A stretch of DNA of 64,000 nt from assembly GCF_024704725.1 (NCBI RefSeq), contig NZ_JALIQS010000002.1, positions 1,048,589 to 1,112,588 on the forward strand. Direction: 5' to 3'. Source of the DNA: Shinella sp. CPCC 101442. GTDB taxonomy: Bacteria; Pseudomonadota; Alphaproteobacteria; Rhizobiales; Rhizobiaceae. Below the pieces are notes generated by a model that had not been told where the DNA came from, ran no database searches, and saw nothing but the letters and a program-made list of their open reading frames with translations. A program made the translations under genes and the position numbers. Shown here in pieces: positions 35,332 through 43,972 of the stretch (the stretch's first letter is position 1; every line of letters starts with the position of its first letter).

Positions 35332-35361
35332 GACTGCGCGCCGTTCTTGCGGCGCGCAGTC
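35332..35361. terminator. Intercistronic hairpin hutX/hutW
   Basis: GACTGCGCGCCG and CGGCGCGCAGTC form a perfect 12-bp stem around TTCTTG, seven bases after the hutX stop on the minus strand. Likely a partial terminator or mRNA-stabilising element that raises binding-protein output above the rest of the operon. Confidence 0.65.
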
Positions 35362-35367
35362 CTGCGG

Positions 35368-36387
35368 TTACTTGACGGCAGCTTCGATGCGCGCCTTGGC
35401 ATCTGCCGAAACCCAGCCGCCCCAGACGTCGGCCTTGGTCTGCAGGAAGTTCTTGGCAGACGCAACAGCATCGACCTTCTGGTCGGTCATGTAGGCGAGG
35501 CTGGCATTGACTTCCTCCAGCGGGAAGGTCGCCTTTTCGAGGATTTCCACGATTTCCGGCGCTTCGCTTGCGAAGGTGCTGTTGATGCCATAGGCGACTT
35601 CGACGGACGGGAAGGCGCAGCCGGCTTCACGCTTGCCGTCGGCGCTCGTCAGTTCCTTCCAGCAGGCTTCGCTGTAGGCCGGCTCCTCGAGCTGGACGAG
35701 CTTGTACTTGCCCATGATCGCCGTCGGGCTCCAGTAGTAGAACAGCATCGGCTCCTGCTGGAGATAGGCGGCGGCAATGGCGGCATCAAGCGCCGTGCCG
35801 GTGCCGGGGCGGAAGTTCACATAGGCCTCGCCGAGCTTGTAGGCTTCGAGCTTGGCGGTGTTGACGCCCTCGCAGGTCCAGCCCGAGGGGCAATTCAGGA
35901 AACGGCCCTTGGTCGGCTCCTCCGGGTCCTTGAACAGTTCGACGAATTTCGGGTCGGAAAGCTGCCCGACGCTCTTGAGGTCCGCCGCCTTCGCTCCATC
36001 GCCCTTGACGAGATATTCCGGCACGAACCAGCCTTCCGCCGCGCCGACGAACGTCTTGCCGACCGACTTCACCTGGCCGGCTTCGGCAGCCTTGTTCCAG
36101 ACGTCGGAACGGCCGATCCATTCCTCGGCGAAAATCTGCACGTCGTTGTTGGCCGTCGCCTGTTCCAGCGTCACGGAGTTGCCGGGAATGGAATCGACCT
36201 TGCAATCGTAGCCCTTGCTGAGGATTTCCTTCATGACTTCGGTAATGAAGGCGCCGCTTTCCCAGTCGATGCCGGCAAAGGTGACGGTCTTGCCGTCGCC
36301 GCAATAGGAAGCGTGGGCCGTGCCGGCCGAACCGCCGAGAAGCGCGACGGCGGCGAGAAGTGCGTATTTCAGTTTGGAATTCAGCAT
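35368..36387 (-). CDS. hutX: Histidine/betaine ABC transporter substrate-binding protein
   Basis: OpuAC/ProX-type periplasmic receptor of 339 residues; start at the ATG 36385-36387 with AAGGGGAAC upstream. Signal peptide LKYALLAAVALLGGSAGTAHA. Mature part begins YCGDGKTVTFAGIDWESGAFITEVMKEIL and has VQIFAEEWIGRSDVW and EPMLFYYWSPTAIMGKYKLVQLEEP, the aromatic ligand-cage region of this class. Several Cys residues (YCGDGK, YDCKV, CPSGWTCEG, EACW, GCAF) suggest disulphides, as in HutX/ChoX relatives. First gene of the hut operon. Confidence 0.92.
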   Translation of the reverse strand: MLNSKLKYALLAAVALLGGSAGTAHASYCGDGKTVTFAGIDWESGAFITEVMKEILSKGYDCKVDSIPGNSVTLEQATANNDVQIFAEEWIGRSDVWNKAAEAGQVKSVGKTFVGAAEGWFVPEYLVKGDGAKAADLKSVGQLSDPKFVELFKDPEEPTKGRFLNCPSGWTCEGVNTAKLEAYKLGEAYVNFRPGTGTALDAAIAAAYLQQEPMLFYYWSPTAIMGKYKLVQLEEPAYSEACWKELTSADGKREAGCAFPSVEVAYGINSTFASEAPEIVEILEKATFPLEEVNASLAYMTDQKVDAVASAKNFLQTKADVWGGWVSADAKARIEAAVK

Positions 36388-36903
36388 GTCAGTTCCCCTT
36401 TTTGATGATGTGACGTTGAAAACCGGATTTGGAGGCCGCTGTCGCGGCCGGCATGCCATGTGGAACCTTTCCTCAAGTTCACTATACAACTTAACAGACA
36501 TTAATCCTGCGATGCCGACAACAGAGCGCGCCTGATGGCGACATCTTTTGTCGATTTTCGAATGAAGCTCCAAAGCGAAGCCTCGAAAGCCGCAAGCGAC
36601 ATCCACTCCCCGGCCATGACCGCCTTAAAGCGTCAGTTTCAGGTATTTTTTGTACTCTTCCGCGCGTCGGAAAGGCGTGAAAAGCTGTTTTTGAGGCCCC
36701 CACCTCTATCGGCGCACCCATTACGCGGGCGCTGCCCATATTGCGGCCAAACCAAAGACAAGTTTTGCGATCCGCCTCAAGTTGTATATGCAACATTGCA
36801 GATTTTTAACAGACAAGCAAGTGGCGCAAATCGAAAACCGCGCTTACTTTCATCGGATATATTCTGTAAGCAGGTGCTGATCTCAATGCGGGGAGCCGTG
36901 GCG
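36388..36903. promoter_or_regulatory. hutX-hutC control region with two AAGTTGTATA elements
   Basis: 516 bases without a supported gene. The 10-mer AAGTTGTATA occurs twice in opposite orientation: on the minus strand at 36483-36492, about 95 bases before hutX, and on the plus strand at 36779-36788, about 116 bases before hutC; the latter extends to an imperfect palindrome GTTGTATATGCAAC. TTGTATA resembles half-sites of HutC operators in enteric bacteria and pseudomonads. HutC repression of both directions is the likely reading. Confidence 0.6.
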
Positions 36904-37644
36904 ATGCTGAACCAAGACACCGGCCTTTCGCCGAGGGACGCGAAGGATCGTGGCGCGCCGATCTATGAGTGGATGAAGACCGAAATCCGGGCGCGGATCG
37001 AGACCGGCGAATGGCCGGTCAACCATCGCATTCCCTCGGAAAACGAACTGGTGGAATCGCTTGGCGTCAGCCGCATGACGGCCAATCGCGCATTGCGCGA
37101 GCTCGCCAACGAGGGGGTGATCACCCGCGTGCAGGGCAAGGGCTCGTTCGTCGCGCCCAAGAAGCGCAGTGCGCAGGCGCTTGGCGTGCGCAACATTGCC
37201 GACGAGATCCTGGAGCGCGGCTCGGTCCACCGCACGGAACTCATCCTCGCCCAGAGCGAAACCTGTGGCCACGAACTGGCGGCGGCGCTGGAGCTGGATG
37301 TCGGCGCGCAGTGCTTCCATTCGGTCATGGTGCATAACGAAGATGACGTACCGATCCAGCTGGAGGACCGCTTCGTCAATCCCGCCGTCGCGCCTGACTA
37401 TCTGGAGCAGGATTTCGTCGCGACGACGCCCAATGCCTTCCTGACGAGCATCGCGCCGATTGCCAAGACAGAGCAGTTCATCGAGGCCGTGCTGCCGCAA
37501 CCCTGGGAATGCAAGGTTCTCGCCATCGCCCGCTTCGAGCCGTGCATCCTCATCCGCCGCCGTACCTGGTCGCACGACCGGGTGGTGACGTCGGTCCGGC
37601 TGCTCTATCCAGGCTCGCGCTACCGCCTGCAGAGCAACTTCTGA
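36904..37644 (+). CDS. hutC: GntR/HutC-family repressor of histidine utilisation
   Basis: Repressor of 246 residues from the ATG at 36904, which has GGGAG eight bases upstream; the ATG at 36886 is weaker. N-terminal wHTH: PIYEWMKTEIRARIETGEWPVNHRIPSENELVESLGVSRMTANRALRELANEGVITRVQGKGSFVA. C-terminal UTRA effector domain with LEDRFVNPAVAPDYLEQDF, TPNAFL and the ending YPGSRYRLQSNF, typical of HutC (urocanate sensor in other bacteria). It is divergent from hutX. The rest of the hut pathway (hutU, hutI, hutG) is not in the window. Confidence 0.9.
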   Translation: MLNQDTGLSPRDAKDRGAPIYEWMKTEIRARIETGEWPVNHRIPSENELVESLGVSRMTANRALRELANEGVITRVQGKGSFVAPKKRSAQALGVRNIADEILERGSVHRTELILAQSETCGHELAAALELDVGAQCFHSVMVHNEDDVPIQLEDRFVNPAVAPDYLEQDFVATTPNAFLTSIAPIAKTEQFIEAVLPQPWECKVLAIARFEPCILIRRRTWSHDRVVTSVRLLYPGSRYRLQSNF

Positions 37645-37975
37645 CCGACGGACGGCCAACACGCGGCCGAAACCGCTGTCGCCGTCGATGAACGGGCTGA
37701 GCGATCAATTGCGGCTATCTCCGATGGAGAAGGCCGGCTGAAGACCAGCCCGCCGTCTTCCTTCACGACACCTTGATCGCCCGACATCCGGCGCGGCCGC
37801 ACAATGGCGCGGGGCCGTCCGAAGGCTGCGCGACGATCGGCTTCTGTCGAATTTCTTTACAAGCTCAAACGGATATTCACGGTAGGATCGCCATTCCATG
37901 GCGCTTCGAGTGCCTGCGCGTTGACTTTTGTCAGCGTCAGTGACTAATGTCAAAACATCCGACGAAAGAACCCTG
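37645..37975. other. Intergenic region between hutC and SorC regulator
   Basis: 331 bases. The left part is GC-rich and shows nothing recognisable. The right end (37922-37952) holds the tandem palindromes described separately and presumably the promoter of the SorC-family gene. Confidence 0.4.
37922..37952. promoter_or_regulatory. Tandem TGAC-N4-GTCA palindromes, candidate SorC-family operator
   Basis: TGACTTTTGTCA at 37922-37933 and TGACTAATGTCA at 37941-37952 are two 12-base palindromes with the same half-sites, spaced 19 bp, ending 23 bases before the regulator start. Tandem sites two helical turns apart fit a tetrameric SorC/DeoR-type regulator acting on its own gene. Confidence 0.6.
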
Positions 37976-38971
37976 ATGCCTGTCCGACCGAACGACCAGA
38001 TCATTCACAAGGCCGCCTGGCTCTACTACACGCATGGCCTGCGGCAGGACGAGGTCGCCCAGCGGCTCGGAATCTCCCGCGCCTCGATCGCCATGTATCT
38101 GCGCAAGGCGCGCGAGATGGGGATCGTCACGATCTCGACCTCCTCGGAGCTGTTTTCCGACGACGTGCTGGCCCGCGAGCTGGAAGACGCGACGGGGCTG
38201 ACCACCGCGTGGCTGGTGCCGGAAGATCGTCAGGCGATGGATCCGGCGGCGGAAATGCCCGTCGTTGCCGCTTCGGTCTTTCTCGAACTGATCAACAAGG
38301 GCGACCGGATCGGCGTCGCCTGGGGCCGCACCGTCTATCACATCGCCGACGTCATGCCCTTTGCCGACCTGCGCGGCGTCACCGTCGTGCAGCTCTGCGG
38401 CAATCTCGGCGCGCCCTATTCCTACCGGCCGGACCAGTGCACCACCGAAATCGCCCGGCGCCTGAATGCGGAAGGCATCAACTTCTATGCGCCGCTCGTG
38501 CTCTCTTCCGAGCGCCTCGCCGATGAGCTGCGTGGCGAGCCCGTCATCAAGGAGCAGCTTGCGACGATCTCGGATTGCAATCTCGCACTCTATTCCGTCG
38601 GCGGCATCGAGGACGACAGCCATCTCGTCAAATGCGGCGCGCTGTCGGCGGCCGACATGCATGCCATGGGCGAGAAGGGTGCAGCCGGCGTCATCGCCGG
38701 CCAGTTGATCGACCATGATGGGCAATGGATGGACTGCAACCACAATCGCCGCTGCATTTCCGCCGATCTCGATTCTATCCGTTCCATCAAGAAACGCATG
38801 CTGGTCGTGCAGGAGGACAACAAGTTCGAGCCGCTGCTGGCCGCGCTGAAGGGCGGCTTCGTCTCGCATCTCGTCGTCACCACATCGATGGCGCGGCGGA
38901 TTTTGCAGCGCTGGTCCAAGGATGGGCTCGGCAAGAGCGGTTTGAGTAAAGACGGTTCGGGCAAGGCTTGA
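37976..38971 (+). CDS. SorC/LsrR-family sugar-binding transcriptional regulator
   Basis: 331 residues from the ATG at 37976. N-terminal HTH IIHKAAWLYYTHGLRQDEVAQRLGISRASIAMYLRKAREMGIV followed by the large sugar-phosphate-binding domain (GVTVVQLCGNLGAPYSYRPDQCTTEIARRL, ERLADELRGEPVIKEQLA, GEKGAAGVIAGQLIDHDG). Members respond to phosphorylated sugars (sorbitol, erythritol, AI-2, deoxyribonucleosides). The aldolase/SDR gene follows after 60 bases on the same strand, and similar half-sites occur before the mtnK and ABC operons, so it may sense a phosphorylated methylthio- or deoxy-pentose. Confidence 0.9.
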   Translation: MPVRPNDQIIHKAAWLYYTHGLRQDEVAQRLGISRASIAMYLRKAREMGIVTISTSSELFSDDVLARELEDATGLTTAWLVPEDRQAMDPAAEMPVVAASVFLELINKGDRIGVAWGRTVYHIADVMPFADLRGVTVVQLCGNLGAPYSYRPDQCTTEIARRLNAEGINFYAPLVLSSERLADELRGEPVIKEQLATISDCNLALYSVGGIEDDSHLVKCGALSAADMHAMGEKGAAGVIAGQLIDHDGQWMDCNHNRRCISADLDSIRSIKKRMLVVQEDNKFEPLLAALKGGFVSHLVVTTSMARRILQRWSKDGLGKSGLSKDGSGKA

Positions 38972-39031
38972 GCCAAGACTGTTTGGGTCCGCCGATGCCG
39001 GCCGGACCGGTTTATCGGGAGGCTGAACACG

Positions 39032-41086
39032 ATGGAAAATCTCTGGCGCGACGACGAGGCGGAAAAGGTCGTCGCCGGCTATGCGGCAAAGGGCGTCAAC
39101 CGCGACCTGGCGCTGCGCACCTATACGACACGGCTGCTCGGCGGCGAGCCACGCCTTGTGCTGCACGGCGGCGGCAACACCTCCGTGAAGACCGAAGTGA
39201 CCGATCTCGTGGGTGACACTCACGCCGTACTCTGCGTCAAGGGCAGCGGCTGGGATATGGGCGTAATCGAGCCGCCGGGCCTGCCCGCCGTGAAGATCAG
39301 CGCGCTCCTCAAGAGCCGCAAGCTCGAAAAGCTCTCGGACGAGGACATGGTGACGCTGCTGCGCGCCAATCTGATCGATCCCGGTGCGCCGAACCCCTCG
39401 GTGGAAGCGCTGCTGCACGCCTTCCTGCCGCACAAATTCATCGACCACACCCATTCGACCGCTATCCTCGCCATCGCCGACCAGGCGAAGAGCCGGGAGA
39501 TGAGCGCCGAACTCTTCGGCACCAAGATGGGTTTCGTGCCCTATATCATGCCCGGCTTCGCGCTCGCCAAGGCGGCCGCCGAAGTCTTCGAGCAGGACCC
39601 GACGGTCGAGGGCCTGATCCTCGACAAACACGGCATCTTCACCTTCGGCGACACCGCCAAGGAAGCCTATGACCGGATGATCCACTATGTCACGGTCGCA
39701 GAAGACCATGTGAAGACCAACGGCCGCAACCCCTTCACGCCGGCCGCCCTGCCCGCTTCGCTGGCAAGCCCCGCCGACATCGCCGCCATGCTGCGCGGTG
39801 CGGTCGCGGTCGACAGGGGCGAAGGCCGCTACGACCGCATGGTCAGTGTGTTCCGTTCGTCTCCGGCCATTCTCGACTTCGTCAACGCGGTTGAAGTCAA
39901 CGACATCGCAGCACGTGGCGTGTCCACGCCCGATCTTTCCATCCGCATCAAGACCGGCCCGATGGTGCTGCCGGCACCGGCCAAGGACGATCTTGCCGGC
40001 TACCGCGCGGTCATCGACCAGCATGTCGCCGCATTCGCCGCCGACTACACCGAATACTTCCGCAGCAACGACGCCCGCGACGACGTCAAGCGCACCATGC
40101 TCGATCCCATGCCGCGTCTGACGCTGGTGCCCGGCCTCGGCATGTTCGGCCATGGCCGGACCTTCAAGGATGCGACGATTGCCGTCGATGTCGGCGAGAT
40201 GTGGATCGAGGCCGCACGCGACGCCGAATCCGTCGGCCGTTTCGAGCCGGTCAGCCGTCCCGATCTCTTCGATCTCGAATACTGGTCGCTGGAACAGGCG
40301 AAGCTGGCCGGCGCCAAGCCGAAACCTTTCACCGGACAGGTCGCCATCGTCACCGGCGGGGCCGGCGCCATCGGCGCGGCGGTTGTCAAGGCTTTTGCGG
40401 CCGAGGGCGCCCATGTCGTGGCGCTCGATCTCGATGGCGAGAAGGCGGCGGCAGTCGCCAAGGCGGCTGGCAACGGATCCATCGGCATCGCCTGCGACAT
40501 CACCGATCCCGTCTCCGTGCGCACCGCCTTCGACAAGGCGATCGCCACCTTTGGCGGTGTCGATATCGTCGTGTCCAATGCGGGTGCGGCCTGGGAAAGC
40601 CCGATCGCCACGATGGACGACGCGTTGCTGCGCAAGAGTTTCGAACTGAACTTCTTCGCCCACCAGACCGTGGCGCAGAATGCCGTGCGCATCATGAAGG
40701 CGCAGAAGACCGGCGGCGTGCTGCTGTTCAATGCCTCGAAGCAAGCAGTCAATCCCGGCGCGAAGTTCGGCGCCTATGGCCTGCCGAAGGCCGCAACGCT
40801 CTTCCTGTCGCGGCAGTACGCCCTGGAACACGGCGCCGACAACATCCGCGTCAACGCCGTCAATGCCGACCGCATCCGCTCCGGCCTGCTGAACGACGAG
40901 ATGATCGCCAACCGCGCAGCGGCCCGCGGCCTCTCCGTCAAGGACTATATGGGCGGCAACCTGCTCGGCCTCGAAGTGACGGCCGAAGACGTCGCGCGCG
41001 CCTTCGTGCACCACGCGCTTGCCGAACGCACGACCGCCGACGTCACCACCGTCGATGGCGGCAATATCGCAGCAGCGATGCGCTGA
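39032..41086 (+). CDS. Bifunctional class II aldolase/short-chain dehydrogenase (rhamnulose-1-phosphate-aldolase type)
   Basis: 684-residue fusion. Residues about 25-260 are a class II aldolase/adducin domain with the phosphate-binding LHGGGNTSVKT and zinc ligands in DHTHSTAI and LDKHGIF. Residues about 430-680 are an SDR with VTGGAGAIGAAVV, VSNAGAAWE, NASKQAV and YGLPK (Tyr-Lys). In rhizobia such fusions (RhaD) split L-rhamnulose-1-phosphate to DHAP and L-lactaldehyde and convert the aldehyde. Here no rhamnose isomerase or kinase is nearby, while mtnK/mtnA are, so 5-methylthioribulose-1-phosphate or 5-deoxyribulose-1-phosphate, substrates of related aldolases in the DHAP shunt, are also candidates. 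Confidence 0.87.
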   Translation: MENLWRDDEAEKVVAGYAAKGVNRDLALRTYTTRLLGGEPRLVLHGGGNTSVKTEVTDLVGDTHAVLCVKGSGWDMGVIEPPGLPAVKISALLKSRKLEKLSDEDMVTLLRANLIDPGAPNPSVEALLHAFLPHKFIDHTHSTAILAIADQAKSREMSAELFGTKMGFVPYIMPGFALAKAAAEVFEQDPTVEGLILDKHGIFTFGDTAKEAYDRMIHYVTVAEDHVKTNGRNPFTPAALPASLASPADIAAMLRGAVAVDRGEGRYDRMVSVFRSSPAILDFVNAVEVNDIAARGVSTPDLSIRIKTGPMVLPAPAKDDLAGYRAVIDQHVAAFAADYTEYFRSNDARDDVKRTMLDPMPRLTLVPGLGMFGHGRTFKDATIAVDVGEMWIEAARDAESVGRFEPVSRPDLFDLEYWSLEQAKLAGAKPKPFTGQVAIVTGGAGAIGAAVVKAFAAEGAHVVALDLDGEKAAAVAKAAGNGSIGIACDITDPVSVRTAFDKAIATFGGVDIVVSNAGAAWESPIATMDDALLRKSFELNFFAHQTVAQNAVRIMKAQKTGGVLLFNASKQAVNPGAKFGAYGLPKAATLFLSRQYALEHGADNIRVNAVNADRIRSGLLNDEMIANRAAARGLSVKDYMGGNLLGLEVTAEDVARAFVHHALAERTTADVTTVDGGNIAAAMR

Positions 41087-41127
41087 ACCCGAGAATTGGC
41101 GCGGGGCGGCCTTAGGGCCGGCCCGCT

Positions 41128-41451
41128 CTAACGCAGAAGGCGGCGCTCCAGAAACGACTGCATGTCACGCCGGCCATCGACAACGCAGTAGACCACCACA
41201 TCCTGCCCCATGATGCGGTAGACCACACGCCACGGCTTGTGATGGAGTTCCCGATACTCGCCGAGGCCGATGGAGACGAGTTCCTTCGGGATGTTCCCGC
41301 GCTCGGGGAATGCATCCAGGCCGGTGATCGCAGCCTCGATCTCGCCGAGGATGCGCTCTGCCGTGTCTGCTCCATCCCGGCGCGCAATGAAGTGATAGAG
41401 GTCCTCGATGTCCCGCTCGGCGTCCTGCGAAAGAAGAACGCGCCAGCCCAT
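41128..41451 (-). CDS. ParE/RelE-family toxin
   Basis: Type II toxin of 107 residues: WRVLLSQDAERDIEDLYHFIARRDG, RGNIPKELVSIGLGEYRELHHKPWRVVYRIMGQDVVVYCVVDGRRDMQSFLERR, the usual order and length for ParE/RelE. Its start overlaps the antitoxin stop. It would inhibit gyrase (ParE) or translation (RelE); which is not decidable by eye. Confidence 0.88.
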   Translation of the reverse strand: MGWRVLLSQDAERDIEDLYHFIARRDGADTAERILGEIEAAITGLDAFPERGNIPKELVSIGLGEYRELHHKPWRVVYRIMGQDVVVYCVVDGRRDMQSFLERRLLR

Positions 41452-41726
41452 CAGCGTTTGGACAGGCGCTTGCGGATTTCAGCGAAGGCCTCACTGGCGG
41501 GACGTACCTTGCCGTCTTCGACCTGCCGTGTCGTCAACGCCAGCACCTTCAGGAGAGCGAGCGTCTCCTGCGTTTCTTCGTACTGGCCGACATCCTGAAG
41601 CACGGCCTTGGCTTCGCCGTGAACGGTCAGCACCACCGGCTGGCGGTTTTCCGAAAGAGCGCGCACGACTTCGGGCGCATGCGCCTTGAGGTAACTGATC
41701 GGCCGGACCTGTTCGGAAAACTTCAT
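41451..41726 (-). CDS. Phd/YefM-family antitoxin
   Basis: 91 residues. N-terminus KFSEQVRPISYLKAHAPEVVRALSENRQPVVLTVHGEAKAVLQD is the Phd/YefM DNA-binding fold; the C-terminal half would bind the toxin. First gene of the toxin-antitoxin pair, with its own promoter in the AT-rich bases 41727-41765. Confidence 0.88.
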   Translation of the reverse strand: MKFSEQVRPISYLKAHAPEVVRALSENRQPVVLTVHGEAKAVLQDVGQYEETQETLALLKVLALTTRQVEDGKVRPASEAFAEIRKRLSKR

Positions 41727-41775
41727 GGAGGGCTCCTTCGGACCAAATATAGTCTTTTAAAGGACCAGGCACAAT

Positions 41776-41808
41776 AAGAAGGGGCGGCCCGATGGGCCGC
41801 CCCTTCTT
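41776..41808. terminator. Strong hairpin terminator of the ribose-type ABC operon
   Basis: AAGAAGGGGCGGCCC (41776-41790) and GGGCCGCCCCTTCTT (41794-41808) form a perfect 15-bp stem with loop GAT. A/T flanks make it effective in either direction. It ends the minus-strand ABC operon and separates it from the toxin-antitoxin pair. Confidence 0.8.
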
Positions 41809-41825
41809 CATTCGCTAACCCGAAA

Positions 41826-42869
41826 TCAGGGCTTCGGCATCCATGCCGGCATGACGACATCGGCATGGGCGAACTGCGGCAGCTTCACGCCGAGTTCTTC
41901 CATGTTCTTGATGTCCTGATCGTTGAGATCCTTCTGGGTGATCAGGGTCGGCGGCACGATGACCTGCTTGCCCGGGTCTTCACCGGCCAGCAGCATGGCG
42001 AGCGAGCGCACCGAGACCTGACCGACCACGGCCGGGTTCGTCGCAGCCGTCGCAGCCCAGGCCGAGCCGGATTCGCGCATGGCGGCGATGTCCGAGGTCG
42101 AGATGTCGGCCGAGTAGATCTTGACGCTCGACGACATGCCGGCTTCGTCGACGGCGATCTTCACGCCCTTGGCGAATTCGTCATAGGGGGCGAACATCAC
42201 GGTGATGTCGGGGTTGGCTGATATCACCGAACGCGCCTGGTTGGCGACCGAGTTGGCGATCGGGTTGTCCATCGTGCCGAACTGGGCGGCCTCGTTGATG
42301 CCCGAGTATTTCGCCTTGAACTCCTTCCAGGTCTCGTCACGGCGGTCGAGCGGCGCGATGCCGGCGACGTAGACGTAGCCGGCCTTGAAGCTCTCGCCAT
42401 TGTCCTTGATCGCCTGCTCGAGTGCGAGGCGAGCCAGGTCACGGTCCGACTGCTCGACCTGCGGGATCTTGTCGTTTTCGACATTGACGTCGAAGGCGAC
42501 GACCTTGATGCCGGCATCGACGGCACGCTGGGCGGCTTCCTTCATGGATTCCGTCAGGCCGTGCTGGATGATGATGCCCTGCACGCCGAGCGCGATGGCC
42601 TGGTCGACCATGTCGGCCTGGAGTGCTGCGTCCTGACGGCTGTCGAAGACCTGAAGCTGGACGCCGAGCGCCTTGGCCTGCGCTTCCACGCCGGCCAGGT
42701 AGGACTGGAAGAAGTCGCCGGTCGAGAGATAGCGCACGAGCGCGATCTTCACCTCGCCGGGCTTGTCGAACGGCTTGGGCATATCCGCCGCAAAGGACGG
42801 CACGGCAAACGACGCCGCGGCCATCAGCCCGAGCGTCAGCTTGCCCAGGGTTCTACGCGTAAAATTCAT
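41826..42869 (-). CDS. Ribose-type ABC transporter substrate-binding protein
   Basis: Type I periplasmic receptor (RbsB/XylF class, CUT2) of 347 residues from the ATG at 42867-42869 with GGAGGAG upstream. Signal peptide ending SFAADMPKP. Fold landmarks: VRYLSTGDFFQSYLAGVEAQAKALGVQLQVFDSRQD, GIIIQHGLTESMKEAAQRAVDAGIKVVAFDVNVE and TVMFAPYDEFAKGVKIAVDEAGM. It is transcribed last, after ATPase and permease, an order seen in some CUT2 operons. Together with the divergent mtnK operon it suggests import of a ribose-like sugar such as 5-methylthioribose or 5-deoxyribose. Confidence 0.92.
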   Translation of the reverse strand: MNFTRRTLGKLTLGLMAAASFAVPSFAADMPKPFDKPGEVKIALVRYLSTGDFFQSYLAGVEAQAKALGVQLQVFDSRQDAALQADMVDQAIALGVQGIIIQHGLTESMKEAAQRAVDAGIKVVAFDVNVENDKIPQVEQSDRDLARLALEQAIKDNGESFKAGYVYVAGIAPLDRRDETWKEFKAKYSGINEAAQFGTMDNPIANSVANQARSVISANPDITVMFAPYDEFAKGVKIAVDEAGMSSSVKIYSADISTSDIAAMRESGSAWAATAATNPAVVGQVSVRSLAMLLAGEDPGKQVIVPPTLITQKDLNDQDIKNMEELGVKLPQFAHADVVMPAWMPKP

Positions 42870-42919
42870 GTCAGTCTCCTCCACTGGTGAACTTTGGTGA
42901 TCCGCCGGGGTTTTTCCCC

Positions 42920-43972
42920 TCAGCGTTTGCCTCTTTTCGAGAGCGCAAAGGTGAAAATCAGGGCGATGACGAGCACGGCGCCCTTGACGAAATCCTGGGT
43001 GTAATAGGGCGCATTCATCATCGTCAGGCCCTGCAAGAGGATGCCGACGAAGAGCGCGCCGATGGCCGTTCCGAAGGCGTTCGGCTTGGCGGCACCGAGC
43101 ACGGCAAAGCCGATCAGCGCTGCCGCGACGGCGTCGAGAAGCAGGTTGTTGCCCGAGGCGATATCGCCGCGCCCAAGGCGGGCGGCCAGCAGAATGCCGC
43201 CGATCGAGGCGAAGACGCCCGAGATGATATAGGCCGAGATCTTGTAGGCATTGACCGGCGCACCGGCGAGGCTTGCGGCGCGCTCGTTGGAGCCGACGGC
43301 ATACATCATGCGGCCGAAGCGGGTGTATTCGAGGAAGAACCAGATGACGATGGCGAGCACGATCAGCACGACCACCGAGACCGGCACGAGATTGGGCAGG
43401 ATCAGGTCGAAGCGGTGGCGGCCGAGCGCCAGGAAGGCCGGGCTGAAGGCGCCCGTCGCCGTCGAACCGTCGGGCAGCGTCATGCCGGTGGCAATCGAGC
43501 GACCCTCGGTCGGGATGCGCTGGAGGCCGAGCAGCAGGAACATCATGCCGAGCGTCGCGAGCAGATCCGGCACGCGCATGTAGACGATGATGATACCGTT
43601 GACGAGGCCGACGAGCACGCCGACGGCCAGGCAGACGAGCGTCGCCGTCAGTGCGTCACCGCCCATCACCACCATCACATAGGACGAGGCCATCATGGCC
43701 GTGGTGGCAACCGAACCGATCGAAAGGTCGAAACCGCCGACGACGAGCGTCGCGGTGACGCCCAGCGCCAGAATACCCGTTATCGATACGGATTGCAGGA
43801 TGAAGACCGCGCTCTGCGGCGAGGCGAAGCCGCCGGTGACAGCCGAGAAATAGAGCACCATGCCGACGAGCAGCACGAGGAAACCGTATTTGATCGCGGT
43901 TTCCCGGATATTGAGGGCGGCCGGCGGGATGGTGCCGGTGGCGGCGGATTTGCTCTGTTCACTCGTCATCAT
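42920..43972 (-). CDS. Ribose-type ABC transporter permease
   Basis: RbsC-type permease of 350 residues with eight to ten hydrophobic segments; GVTATLVVGGFDLSIGSVATTAMMASSYV and GVLVGLVNGIIIVYMRVPDLLATLGMMF are the family core, and IGGILLAARLGRGDIASGNNLLLDAVAAALIGF follows. Its start overlaps the ATPase stop (ATGATGA). Confidence 0.93.
   Translation of the reverse strand: MMTSEQSKSAATGTIPPAALNIRETAIKYGFLVLLVGMVLYFSAVTGGFASPQSAVFILQSVSITGILALGVTATLVVGGFDLSIGSVATTAMMASSYVMVVMGGDALTATLVCLAVGVLVGLVNGIIIVYMRVPDLLATLGMMFLLLGLQRIPTEGRSIATGMTLPDGSTATGAFSPAFLALGRHRFDLILPNLVPVSVVVLIVLAIVIWFFLEYTRFGRMMYAVGSNERAASLAGAPVNAYKISAYIISGVFASIGGILLAARLGRGDIASGNNLLLDAVAAALIGFAVLGAAKPNAFGTAIGALFVGILLQGLTMMNAPYYTQDFVKGAVLVIALIFTFALSKRGKR

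Noticed and set aside
37937..41014. 1025-codon open frame on the minus strand opposite the SorC-family and aldolase/SDR genes
   Set aside because: It is antisense to two well-supported genes, has no recognisable domain and a composition rich in Gly, Arg, Asp and His typical of GC-rich shadow frames.
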